Of a stretch of 64,000 bases of DNA, positions 17,117 to 25,709 are shown piece by piece. A model generated the notes under the pieces. That model saw only the letters and a program-made list of their open reading frames with translations. It was not told the origin of the DNA and searched no databases. Within the stretch, counting starts at the first letter, position 1; the number at the start of each line of letters is the position of its first letter. This stretch comes from Catalinimonas niigatensis (lineage in GTDB: Bacteria; Bacteroidota; Bacteroidia; Cytophagales; Cyclobacteriaceae). Both the position numbers and the translations under genes were made by a program. Location: the NCBI RefSeq assembly GCF_030506285.1, contig NZ_CP119422.1, forward strand, positions 2,294,001 through 2,358,000, in the 5' to 3' direction.

Positions 17117-18778
17117 ATGAAACGCCCTATCATTTTTGCCATAGATGATGACCCTCAGGTATTGAGGGCCATATCCCGTGATTTGCGACAGCAGTACCGT
17201 CAGGACTACCGGATCATGAGTACCGAGAAGCCTCAGGAAGCGCTGGATGCCTTACCCGAACTGAAGAAACAGGGGGAAGAAGTTGCCATCTTTGTTTCTG
17301 ATCAGCGCATGCCGGATATGCTGGGCGTAGAATTTTTGGAACAAGCCAAATTACATTATCCAAATGCCAAGAAGGTGTTACTGACTGCTTATTCTGATAC
17401 GGATGCTGCGATTAAAGCCATCAATGATGTACAGTTGGATTATTATCTGATGAAGCCCTGGGACCCACCTGAAGAGAAGTTGTTTCCTATCATCAATGAC
17501 CTGCTGGAAGGCTGGCAAATGCAGTATATTCCTGATTATCAGGGGATGCGCGTCATTGGCTATCAGTACAACCCTAAATCCCATGAGATCAAGGACTTTC
17601 TTGCCGGCAATCTGGTACCTTATCAGTGGCTGGATATAGAAAAAAGTAATAAAGCCAAAGAACTGTTAAAAATCCATCAGATTGAAGAAAAATCTCTGCC
17701 TGCTATCATTTTTGAAGATCAGACAGCCCTGACCAATCCTGATATCCATGCTATTGCCCAGAAGATTGGCATGAAAGTACAGGCTTCTTCACAGCTTTAT
17801 GATGTAGTCATCATTGGGGCGGGCCCTGCCGGATTGGCAGCAGCGGTATATGGTGGTTCTGAAGGGCTCAAAACTTTACTCATTGAAAAACGTGCTCCGG
17901 GAGGACAGGCAGGTACCAGCTCACGTATTGAAAATTATTTAGGCTTTCCTAATGGGCTAAGTGGTGCCGATCTTACCCGCCGTGCCATCTCCCAGGCAAA
18001 GCGATTGGGCACTGAGTTTCTCTCTCCGCTGGAAGTCAAAAACATCCGGCTTCAGGATCAGTATAAAATTCTCACGCTCTCCGATGATAGCGAAATCAAG
18101 ACCAGAAGTATCATCATTTCTACGGGAGTCAACTACCGTAAGCTGGAAGCCCAAGGCGTACATGATTTTACCGGCGCAGGCGTATATTATGGAGCGGCTA
18201 CTACCGAAGCCCATTCCTGTCAGGATAAGGACATTTTTATTGTAGGAGGAGGCAATTCTGCCGGACAGGCTGCCATGTACCTCGCCAACTATGCCTGCAA
18301 AGTTTGTATCCTCATTCGCAAACCGGACCTATCTTCTTCTATGTCTCAGTACCTTATAGATCAAATTCATCAGACGCCAAAGATAGAGGTGCTGGGTTAC
18401 TCAGAAGTAGTGGAAGCAAAAGGCAATGGGCATCTGGAAGAAATCACGATTGAAAATGTAGAGACTGGTGAACGAAGAGTGGCGGGAGCTGCTGCCTTGT
18501 TTATCTTTATTGGTAACCGTCCGTTCACCGATTGGATCAATCTGGAGATCATCAAAGATAGCAAGGGATTTATAGAAACCGGACGGGAGCTGATGAAATA
18601 CGATCATTTCCGTAAAATCTGGAAAGTACAGAGAGAGCCTTTCCTGCTGGAAACCAGCATTCCCGGTATTCTGGCAGCCGGTGATGTACGCTCGGGAGCA
18701 ATGAACAGGGTAGCTTCTGCCGTTGGTGAAGGTGCCATGTCCATCAAAATGGTGCATGAATACCTTGCCAGTGTTTAA
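17117..18778 (+). CDS. Response regulator receiver fused to a thioredoxin-reductase-like flavoprotein
   Basis: A 553-residue, three-part protein. Residues 1-130 are a receiver (acidic pocket Asp10-12, phospho-acceptor Asp62 in SDQRMPD, Thr90, Lys113 in MKPWDPP). Residues about 140-220 resemble a glutaredoxin/thioredoxin-like fold without CxxC. Residues 228-553 are a TrxR-type fold with FAD motif GAGPAG (234-239), NAD(P)H motif VGGGNSAG (376-383) and the C-terminal AAGDVRSG. Where TrxR has the redox CATC, this protein has YYGAATTEA (358-366), so dithiol chemistry is not expected. The receiver presumably takes phosphate from the adjacent kinase. Output through flavin redox state or NAD(P)H oxidation is inference. 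Confidence 0.9.
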   Translation: MKRPIIFAIDDDPQVLRAISRDLRQQYRQDYRIMSTEKPQEALDALPELKKQGEEVAIFVSDQRMPDMLGVEFLEQAKLHYPNAKKVLLTAYSDTDAAIKAINDVQLDYYLMKPWDPPEEKLFPIINDLLEGWQMQYIPDYQGMRVIGYQYNPKSHEIKDFLAGNLVPYQWLDIEKSNKAKELLKIHQIEEKSLPAIIFEDQTALTNPDIHAIAQKIGMKVQASSQLYDVVIIGAGPAGLAAAVYGGSEGLKTLLIEKRAPGGQAGTSSRIENYLGFPNGLSGADLTRRAISQAKRLGTEFLSPLEVKNIRLQDQYKILTLSDDSEIKTRSIIISTGVNYRKLEAQGVHDFTGAGVYYGAATTEAHSCQDKDIFIVGGGNSAGQAAMYLANYACKVCILIRKPDLSSSMSQYLIDQIHQTPKIEVLGYSEVVEAKGNGHLEEITIENVETGERRVAGAAALFIFIGNRPFTDWINLEIIKDSKGFIETGRELMKYDHFRKIWKVQREPFLLETSIPGILAAGDVRSGAMNRVASAVGEGAMSIKMVHEYLASV

Positions 18779-18790
18779 CTTTATCTATTT

Positions 18791-19711
18791 ATGGTACGCT
18801 ATAACTCCAAAGAGTGGTTCAAGAATCTGGTCAATTTTTACAAAAGTTATACCCTACAGAGGCTGCTCCGCTTTGTATTTTACATTGGCATATTTACTGC
18901 GCTCTTCTGTTTTCTCATCATTGATGTCCTGGAATGGGATGTCAAACTTAGCTCAGGGGTTTTCTCGCTGCTGGGGATCGTCCTGAGTATATTACTGGTA
19001 TTTCGTACCAACACTGCCTACGACCGCTGGTGGGAAGGTCGTAAACAGTGGGGTACGCTGGTCAATACCTGTCGTACGCTGGCCGTGATGCTGCAAGCTA
19101 TGCTACCCGATGGGGATATGGAAAACCGCTCTTATTTTGCCAAACACATCGCCAACTTCTGTATTTCCCTGAAAGAACATCTACGCTCCGGCACCAAGAT
19201 AGAAGAACTGATTCGCCTGACAGACGAGGAAAAAAGAGTATATCCTCACCAGGAGCATATGCCCAATTTCATCAGTCTGCAGATTTTCCAAAGAATACAG
19301 AGGCTATACAAGGCAGGTTTATTCAGCGATGCAGATATGATCAACCTTAAACCACAAGTACAGGCCCTGCTGGATGTAATGGGAGCCTGCGAACGAATCA
19401 AGAAGACGCCCATTCCATTTTCCTATAATGTCTATATCAAAGTATTCATCATTATCTACTGCTTCACACTTCCTTTCGGCCTGATTGAGGAGTTTCAGTA
19501 TTATGCTATTCCTCTGGTCATGTTTGTCTTCTTTGCAATGGCGGGAGTAGAGTTGATCGGCGAAGAAATAGAAGATCCTTTTGGGCTGGATTGCAATGAT
19601 CTGCCTACCGGAAATATTGCCGAAACCATCAACATCAACGTGCACCAGATTCTCTATCTGTATTCTAATATTGAAAAGGAAAAAGAAGAAATGTACGTCA
19701 AGGTGTTTTGA
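18791..19711 (+). CDS. Bestrophin-like (UPF0187/YneE) anion channel family protein
   Basis: A 306-residue membrane protein. N-terminal helices (about 25-45 and 55-72) are followed by the signature FRTNTAYDRWWEGRKQWG, a long helical middle, two more hydrophobic segments (about 217-256), and the EEIEDPFGLDCNDLP motif typical of prokaryotic bestrophins. Bacterial homologues are pentameric ion channels. It starts 12 bp after the receiver-flavoprotein gene and is most likely in the same transcript, linking ion flow to that signalling module. Confidence 0.92.
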   Translation: MVRYNSKEWFKNLVNFYKSYTLQRLLRFVFYIGIFTALFCFLIIDVLEWDVKLSSGVFSLLGIVLSILLVFRTNTAYDRWWEGRKQWGTLVNTCRTLAVMLQAMLPDGDMENRSYFAKHIANFCISLKEHLRSGTKIEELIRLTDEEKRVYPHQEHMPNFISLQIFQRIQRLYKAGLFSDADMINLKPQVQALLDVMGACERIKKTPIPFSYNVYIKVFIIIYCFTLPFGLIEEFQYYAIPLVMFVFFAMAGVELIGEEIEDPFGLDCNDLPTGNIAETININVHQILYLYSNIEKEKEEMYVKVF

Positions 19712-19756
19712 ATGAAAGATGAACGCGAGGCTTAGACTTTTACTAACTGATATTTC

Positions 19757-20479
19757 ATGAAATTACTTTACGTTTTTCCCCATCCTGACGATGAATCCTT
19801 TGGACCGGCAGGGGCCATGTATACCCAACTTCAGCAAGGACATGAAATGCACCTGCTTACCCTGACCAAAGGAGAAGCTACCAAGCAAAGGCATAAGCTG
19901 GGGGTGAGCCTGGAAGAAATGGGAGAGATCCGTTTTCAGGAGATGCAAAAAGTAAAAAAGACCCTGGGGCTAACTAGCCTGACTGTGCTGGATTTGCCAG
20001 ACAACAAGCTCAAAGCACTAGACCCCAGGATGATAGAAACAGTGGTGCGAAATCATATTGAAAAAATAGAACCAGACATCCTGGTGAGTTATCCGGTGCA
20101 TGGCATCAGCGGTTTTCATGACCACCTGGTGATGCATGCCGTAACCAAAAGAGTATATCTGGAAATAAAAGATGCAGGGCATGATTACCTTAAGCGATTG
20201 GCTTTCTTTACCATTCCGGATAATGGCGATCCACAATTCAAAAAGCCTGATGGTTTTCGTCTGAAAAATTCTACGCAGGAAGAAATTGATTGCATCATTG
20301 ACTTATCTGATGAAGCGATAAACAAATTCAAGCAGGCGCTGATGTGCTATGAAACCTATCAGGAAGTGATTGAGAAAACAGGAGTCATCAAAGAAATTGG
20401 GGATAAAGTACATTTTGAAATCTTCGGCGAATCTTTTGATCCACCTTTGGATGACCTGACACTAAATATTCTTAAATAA
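19757..20479 (+). CDS. PIG-L/LmbE-family zinc deacetylase
   Basis: A 240-residue enzyme of the N-acetylglucosaminyl deacetylase-like family. The zinc motif PHPDDE occupies residues 8-13, and the third ligand is in GFHDHLVMH near residue 120. Family members remove acetyl groups from GlcNAc-inositol, GlcNAc-malate (BshB in bacillithiol synthesis) or mycothiol conjugates. The substrate here cannot be fixed. A thiol-metabolism role would fit the redox-type neighbours but is inference. It is the last gene of the plus-strand group, 45 bp after the bestrophin. Confidence 0.88.
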   Translation: MKLLYVFPHPDDESFGPAGAMYTQLQQGHEMHLLTLTKGEATKQRHKLGVSLEEMGEIRFQEMQKVKKTLGLTSLTVLDLPDNKLKALDPRMIETVVRNHIEKIEPDILVSYPVHGISGFHDHLVMHAVTKRVYLEIKDAGHDYLKRLAFFTIPDNGDPQFKKPDGFRLKNSTQEEIDCIIDLSDEAINKFKQALMCYETYQEVIEKTGVIKEIGDKVHFEIFGESFDPPLDDLTLNILK

Positions 20480-20572
20480 CAGTATCTCCAAATGCTGTCT
20501 GCTTTTTAGGTTTACTATTTTCCAGAGAGATAAACGAGCTATTTGATTTAACCAGAATTCAGTTCCATTGAG

Positions 20573-20740
20573 TTATCTGCTGCCCAGGCCATAATAATCC
20601 CATGCAATGAGAATGACCAGCAGTAAACCTAATGCCACTAAAATCCATTTGATAATATTGTTGATCAGATTCTTAGATGGAGCTGAAGCAATTAAAAAAA
20701 ATGTGGATACAAAAACACCAAGCACTAACATCACGACCAT
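20573..20740 (-). CDS. Small two-TM membrane protein, 55 residues, possibly 5'-frameshifted
   Basis: On the minus strand an ATG at 20740 opens a 55-residue frame with two hydrophobic segments (VVMLVLGVFVSTFFLIAS and WILVALGLLLVILIAW) ending in DYYGLGSR. It looks like a genuine small inner-membrane protein. A better start exists upstream: an ATG at 20772 with GGGGAG about 8 nt before it, followed by eight T residues. One extra T (or two fewer) would join it in frame through KYNRKEV to the frame given here. Slippage, a true frameshift or a sequencing error could explain this. No family was recognised. Confidence 0.5.
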   Translation of the reverse strand: MVVMLVLGVFVSTFFLIASAPSKNLINNIIKWILVALGLLLVILIAWDYYGLGSR

Positions 20741-20852
20741 GACTTCTTTTCTGTTATATTTAAAAAAAACATTTTACCACTCCCCTTCAAAATGACTGGC
20801 CCTGGGATAAAAAGTGATAGGCTATCTTGAGCAGTTATCCAGACAGTGAGGT

Positions 20853-21116
20853 TCAGTCCTCTCGCCTTTTCATCTGAACCAACTCTATGGCCTGTGCTAC
20901 TGTACTCAGGTTTTCTGCCTCATGATCGCTTATGGATATCTTAAAGTTCCACTCCAGCAGCAACACAAATTCTACAATGTCCAGTGAATCCAAACCCAGG
21001 TCTTTGCTTAAGTGAGAAGTGATTTCTGCCAGTCCAGAAGAACGTTCAGGTTTAACTTTTTCCAATATCTCTCTGACTTTGTAGAGGAGGCTTTTTTCTG
21101 GTTGTGATTTACTCAT
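20853..21116 (-). CDS. Acyl carrier protein
   Basis: An 87-residue carrier protein with the phosphopantetheine attachment site DLGLDSLDIVEF (Ser44) in a four-helix ACP-like context. The start is the ATG at 21116; the longer frame to 21152 overlaps an upstream small ORF. It is not next to fabF or other fatty-acid genes, so it may be a specialised carrier rather than the housekeeping AcpP. It lies downstream of the RND efflux operon on the same strand. Confidence 0.85.
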   Translation of the reverse strand: MSKSQPEKSLLYKVREILEKVKPERSSGLAEITSHLSKDLGLDSLDIVEFVLLLEWNFKISISDHEAENLSTVAQAIELVQMKRRED

Positions 21117-21132
21117 CTGTAGAGGGGTTGGT

Positions 21133-21371
21133 TTACACTTCACTGTCAACAATTAATGTAAAAGGCCCATATGCTTTATCATCTTCACAGACCAAGCATA
21201 CACAGCACATGGGCACTTTTCCATCTATCTTTTCCCTTGCCTTTTGTCTTTTATCCTCATTGAAGATGCGTCTTTGTACAAGCGTTTATGCTCTTGCAGG
21301 TAATTTTCATAACTTTCCTGTGCCTTCTGCCAGCCTTGCTGGTACTGATTAGCCATCATTGTGATATCCAT
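21133..21371 (-). pseudogene. Probable small gene with a frameshift, upstream of the acyl carrier protein gene
   Basis: An ATG at 21371 opens a frame reading MDITMMANQYQQGWQKAQE then YENYLQEHKRLYKDASS, which stops at 21225. From about 21267 the neighbouring frame (shifted by -1) continues plausibly as FNEDKRQKAREKIDGKVP, then MCCVCLVCEDDKAYGPF, and stops at 21133, 16 bp before the ACP start. Joined, they would give about 80 residues with a charged helical first half and a CCVCLVC cysteine cluster. Two separate short ORFs or a sequencing error are alternatives. No family was recognised. Confidence 0.35.
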
Positions 21372-21399
21372 AAGAAATTGATTTGGGGGACGAAATCTA

Positions 21400-21429
21400 A
21401 GCTACCAGCCTAATGAAAGGCTAGCAGCT
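21400..21429 (-). terminator. Stable hairpin just after the RND permease gene
   Basis: On the plus strand AGCTACCAGCCT (21400-21411) faces AGGCTAGCAGCT (21418-21429) across a 6-nt loop. Read on the minus strand the 12-bp stem has two G-U pairs. It begins 7 bp past the RND stop codon. There is no following T-run, so it may protect the 3' end or only weaken read-through to the ACP genes. Confidence 0.5.
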
Positions 21430-21436
21430 CGTATAT

Positions 21437-24400
21437 TTAGTTTGCTTTTTCTAATTGAGGTGCTTTTTTGCCCGTTGAACTAAAGTTTTGAAGTTTGGCT
21501 TTTACCCAGTCTACAAAATCATAAGCGACCGGCACTACATAAATGGTCAGGACCAGAGAAGAGCTCAAACCTCCGATAATCACCCAGGCCATCGCGTTTT
21601 TCCACTCGGCTCCGGCACCTCCTGCCAGGGCAATGGGCAACATACCAATGACCATCGCCAGGGTAGTCATCAGAATAGGACGAAGACGCTCTTTTCCGGC
21701 CTTGATCACCGCCTCCCGGGTAGACATCCCTTCTGCTTTTAACTGTCCGGTAAAGTCTACAATCAGGATGGCATTCTTGGCCACCAGTCCCAGCAGCATG
21801 ATCACACCCAGTATGGCAAACACACTAAGGGTAGAGGCCGAAAGGGCCAATGCCAGGAAGGAACCAATCAGTGCGACAGGAATAGAGAACAGTACTACTA
21901 ATGGATAGATGAAGTTATCGTACAAGGCCACCAGAATCAGGTAGATAAGAATCAGCGATATGCCGAAAGCTGCACCTAAAGCGCCAAAACTCTCATTTTG
22001 CTGTTTGATGTCCCCGCCCCAGGCATAACTAATACCTTCCATAAAGTCAGCCTCTGTAAGCTGTGCTTCTATATTCTGACCCAGCGTACCGGAAGGCACA
22101 CCCAACGCAAAAGCGGTAACTGTCACTGATGGACGGCGGTCTTTTCTTTCCAGCACTGAGGGTCCGGCAGTCTGAGTCACGGAAGCAAACTGGGCTAGTT
22201 TTACAGATTTACCCTGCTGATCCACAAACATGATGTTCCTGACATCTTCCGGATTCTGACGGTCAAAGGCATCCAGTTGCACCCGGATATCATAGGTATA
22301 ATCTCCGTCACGGTATTCGCTGTCATCATTACCGGCAAAAGAATTCTGAAGAGTCGCTCCTACTGTGGCAATATTCAATCCCAGCTCCGACATTTTATCC
22401 CGGTCAATTTCTACGGCAACTTCTGGTTTTCCACTTTCTACCGATACTTTGACGTCGTTGGCCCCCGGAGTCCGTTCAATCAGACTTTTAAGCTTTTGTC
22501 CGCTCTCCACCAGTTTTTCGTAATCAGCACCTGCCAGGGTAATCTCAATAGGGGCCGTTCCTGACTGTACCATGCCACTTACAGCTGCACCTACTTTAAT
22601 ACCGCTGTACAGTCCCCGTACGTCTTCCATTACGCCGATCATAAACTGCTCGGTGCTCTGGCTGCGGTCTTCTTTGTCCACCAGTTTCACTGTGAGTTCA
22701 GAGATATAAGGATTGCCCAGTCCGGTACTGCCTACCCCTACACTTGGTCCGCCTACGTTGGCCAGTACAGAGACCACTTCTTCTTTATTGAGTAGCCACT
22801 GTTCCAGTTCGTAGGTAGATAAATTATTGCTACGCACCGAGGTGCTTTTATCATATTCCAAAGTCAGATTAAACTCCCCTTTATCTCCGGAAGAAAACTG
22901 TTCCGAACCAATGATGCCCAGGCTTCCTATCCAGCCGGTAAATGCAAAGAGTACCACCACTACTGCCATCACTACCCACTTACGGTTAAGTGTCCATTTC
23001 AGAGAGCTTTCATAAAAATCGTTCAACTTACTGAGTCCTTTTTCAAACTGTATCAATACCCATTCCAGCGGATTTTTAGGATTCAGATGGGTAACCCGCG
23101 AAAATCGTGACATCAGCCAGGGGATGAGTGTAAAAGAAACCAATAAGCTGAAAAGTGTAGCAATGGCTACTGTCCAGGAAAATTGACGGAAAATATCAGC
23201 AATCATAGAGTCTACCATCGTCACCGGAATAAATACAATGACAATCACCAATGTGATAGACAAAGCGGTAAGTCCGATTTCATCAGTACCATCCAGTACC
23301 GCCTTCCAGGGCTTTTTACCCATTTCCATATGGCGGTATATATTCTCCAGTACCACAATAGAGTCATCTACCAGGATACCAATCACCAGCGACATCGCCA
23401 GCAGGGTCATCAGGTTAAAAGTATAGCCCATGAGGTACATGAAAGCTACGGTAGAGATCAAGGATACCGGAATAGCCACCATCACAATCAGTGCATTACG
23501 GAAGCTGTGTAAAAAGAACAGCATCACTGCCGCTACCAGGGCAATGGCAATCACCAGATCGTGCAGTACCGCTTCTACGGCTTCCAGTGTAAATTCAGAC
23601 TCATCCTGGGCCACCGTAAACTTCAGTTCTTCACCGGCATACTGGGTTTCCAGTACTTTGAGCCTTGCCAGAATTCCTTCACTTACGTCTACAGTATTGG
23701 CTCCATTTTGCTTTTGCACCCTCAGGGCAATGACATTCTCACCATTGAGTCGAGCGATACTTTCGGTATCTTTAATCCCATCCGATACCTGGGCCACGTC
23801 CTTCACCCGGATGGGGCTGCCCTGTGCAGGTGAAGCCACAATTTGGTTTCTGATCTGCTCAATGTCGGAGAATTTACCGGCCAGTCGTACTGTAATCTCT
23901 TCTCCTTCGCTTTTCACACTGCCGGTAGGGAATTCCATATTGGCCTGGCCAATCGCCTGTGTCACCTGTAGTAAAGAGACGCCGTAATATTCCAGTTTAT
24001 CAGGCTTGACAGCCACTTTGATTTCCCGTTCTTCACCTCCCAGCATATTGACTGCTGCCACCCCTTCTATTTGCTGTAACTGGGGTACGATCTGGTCTTC
24101 CATCTCTTTGTAAAAGACTTTTCCATTAAGATTGGAAGAGGCACTGATCTGCATGATGGGCAAGTCGCTGGGAGATACTTTGGAGATAGCAGGTGACTCT
24201 GCATCTTCAGGAAGCTCGCTGAGCACCTTGTTCAGGCTACGCTGTGCCTCTTCTACCCTTTGGTCTATATCTGTTCCCGCCTTAAAATTGATGATCACCA
24301 GGGAAGCACTTTCCAGTGATTTGGAAGTAATATTGTCAATGCTTTCCAGGTCAGCTACCGCATTTTCAATTTCACGGGTCACGCTATTTTCTACTTCGCT

Positions 24401-24568
24401 GGGGGAAGCACCCGGATAAATGGTCGTAATTGTTAATGTAGGTACTGCAATGTCAGGAATGAGCTGATAGCCTATCTGCGGAAAAGACAGCACACCCGCC
24501 AATACCGTTACCATGAACATAACAATGATCAGGGTAGGACGCTTTACTGATATTTCTGATATTTTCAT
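21437..24568 (-). CDS. RND multidrug efflux permease (AcrB/MdtB-like, HAE-1 family)
   Basis: A 1043-residue inner-membrane pump subunit driven by proton influx. It starts with the RND N-terminus ISVKRPTLIIVMFMVTVLAG and has the TM4 proton-relay pair in GILVDDSIVVLENIYRH. Two large periplasmic loops follow TM1 and TM7, and the last helices include AILIVDFT. The length matches the family. It is the third structural gene of TolC-MFP-RND, 25 bp after the adaptor gene. Substrates are probably hydrophobic drugs or bile-like compounds, unproven. Confidence 0.96.
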   Translation of the reverse strand: MKISEISVKRPTLIIVMFMVTVLAGVLSFPQIGYQLIPDIAVPTLTITTIYPGASPSEVENSVTREIENAVADLESIDNITSKSLESASLVIINFKAGTDIDQRVEEAQRSLNKVLSELPEDAESPAISKVSPSDLPIMQISASSNLNGKVFYKEMEDQIVPQLQQIEGVAAVNMLGGEEREIKVAVKPDKLEYYGVSLLQVTQAIGQANMEFPTGSVKSEGEEITVRLAGKFSDIEQIRNQIVASPAQGSPIRVKDVAQVSDGIKDTESIARLNGENVIALRVQKQNGANTVDVSEGILARLKVLETQYAGEELKFTVAQDESEFTLEAVEAVLHDLVIAIALVAAVMLFFLHSFRNALIVMVAIPVSLISTVAFMYLMGYTFNLMTLLAMSLVIGILVDDSIVVLENIYRHMEMGKKPWKAVLDGTDEIGLTALSITLVIVIVFIPVTMVDSMIADIFRQFSWTVAIATLFSLLVSFTLIPWLMSRFSRVTHLNPKNPLEWVLIQFEKGLSKLNDFYESSLKWTLNRKWVVMAVVVVLFAFTGWIGSLGIIGSEQFSSGDKGEFNLTLEYDKSTSVRSNNLSTYELEQWLLNKEEVVSVLANVGGPSVGVGSTGLGNPYISELTVKLVDKEDRSQSTEQFMIGVMEDVRGLYSGIKVGAAVSGMVQSGTAPIEITLAGADYEKLVESGQKLKSLIERTPGANDVKVSVESGKPEVAVEIDRDKMSELGLNIATVGATLQNSFAGNDDSEYRDGDYTYDIRVQLDAFDRQNPEDVRNIMFVDQQGKSVKLAQFASVTQTAGPSVLERKDRRPSVTVTAFALGVPSGTLGQNIEAQLTEADFMEGISYAWGGDIKQQNESFGALGAAFGISLILIYLILVALYDNFIYPLVVLFSIPVALIGSFLALALSASTLSVFAILGVIMLLGLVAKNAILIVDFTGQLKAEGMSTREAVIKAGKERLRPILMTTLAMVIGMLPIALAGGAGAEWKNAMAWVIIGGLSSSLVLTIYVVPVAYDFVDWVKAKLQNFSSTGKKAPQLEKAN

Positions 24569-24593
24569 GATTGCTATTTTTTGATGGAAATGA

Positions 24594-25670
24594 TCAGCGG
24601 ATCACTACTACTGTACTGTCTGTCAGATTGATTTGTCCGTTGATGACTATCTGATCACCGCTTTGCAAGCCGGAAATGACTTCCAGTTCTTCTCCGGTAC
24701 TGGTACCCAATACTATCTCTTGCAGGTAGGCGATACTGTCCTCCACCTTATACACACCGGCATTGCGGGAAGAACCCACCAGGGCATTGCGGGGGATGAC
24801 CAGCTTTTCCTGGCTTCCCGAATGGTCAAATTGTATGGAACCGTACATTCCTGCACGTAGTGGGTATTCCTCGGAGTTTTCTACTGTAACATGTACCGGG
24901 AAATTATGGGAGGCATCACCCATCGCCCCTACCATAGAAACTATGCCCTGATAGCTTGCTTCAGGATGTACATCAGTAGATACCTTTACCACCTGCCCTT
25001 CTTGAAAAGCCAGTAAGTCCTCTTCCGATACCTGCACAATGAGTTTAAGCGTAGAAATCTCGACCAGATGTGCCAGAGGCATTCCTGGAGCTACTATAGT
25101 ACCCTTTTCAAACATTTTACTGGTAATGACACCATCAAATGGGGCCCTTACGGTAGTTTGCTGAATTTGCTTGTTCAGCACACCAACCTGACTTTCTGCT
25201 TTGGCAAGTCTAAGTTGGGCATTATCCAGTTGTACTTTGGCCACAGCATCATTCTCCGTCAGATTTTTATATCGCACTACTTCCTGTTTTGCATCCTGAA
25301 GTTCTGCTTCCGCCGCAATAAGCTGAAAGCGAAGCTGCTCGTCATCTACTTTGGCGATCATCGCACCCGCTTTCACACTTTGTCCTTCACTGATGGCTTC
25401 CCGGATGATTTCTCCCTGCGTCTGTACTTTGACTTCCAGTTCGCGCTTGGGTTCAAAAGTACCCAGCAAGCGATTGGTCTGGGATAAGCTTTTCTTCTTG
25501 ACAGTGGTCACTTGCACAGGGGTATGGCGGGTAAAATCCCTTTCATACACCCGACCTTCTACTGCTTCTTTATTCTCCATGAGGGTACTATAGGTCCAGG
25601 CGCCAAGCGAGATGAGCACGACTCCGGCCAACGCCAGTCTCCAGATTTTTTTGTTGGTATTGGTTTTCAT
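24594..25670 (-). CDS. RND efflux periplasmic adaptor (membrane fusion protein)
   Basis: A 358-residue adaptor that bridges permease and TolC. An N-terminal TM anchor (about 10-27) is followed by the barrel-sandwich start KRELEVKVQTQGEIIREAISEGQSVKAGAMIAKVDDEQL and a coiled-coil hairpin (about 118-165). The second lipoyl half reads TTVRAPFDGVITSKMFEKGTIVAPG, followed by beta-barrel and membrane-proximal domains (GLQSGDQIVINGQ). It is encoded 39 bp after the TolC-like gene in the same operon. Confidence 0.95.
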   Translation of the reverse strand: MKTNTNKKIWRLALAGVVLISLGAWTYSTLMENKEAVEGRVYERDFTRHTPVQVTTVKKKSLSQTNRLLGTFEPKRELEVKVQTQGEIIREAISEGQSVKAGAMIAKVDDEQLRFQLIAAEAELQDAKQEVVRYKNLTENDAVAKVQLDNAQLRLAKAESQVGVLNKQIQQTTVRAPFDGVITSKMFEKGTIVAPGMPLAHLVEISTLKLIVQVSEEDLLAFQEGQVVKVSTDVHPEASYQGIVSMVGAMGDASHNFPVHVTVENSEEYPLRAGMYGSIQFDHSGSQEKLVIPRNALVGSSRNAGVYKVEDSIAYLQEIVLGTSTGEELEVISGLQSGDQIVINGQINLTDSTVVVIR

Positions 25671-25709
25671 TGATTGTATTCTTTAAGTATTTGTACTGTT
25701 GATGATGGA

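Noticed and set aside
20607-20795. 62-residue plus-strand open frame
   Set aside because: It is antisense to the small two-TM ORF at 20573-20740, whose hydrophobic translation is far more protein-like.
21104-21352. 82-residue plus-strand open frame
   Set aside because: It lies opposite the minus-strand small ORF and ACP start; the minus-strand reading is better in composition and spacing.
21543-21908. 121-residue frame antisense to the RND permease gene
   Set aside because: Shadow frame of a well-supported gene, with no domain of its own.
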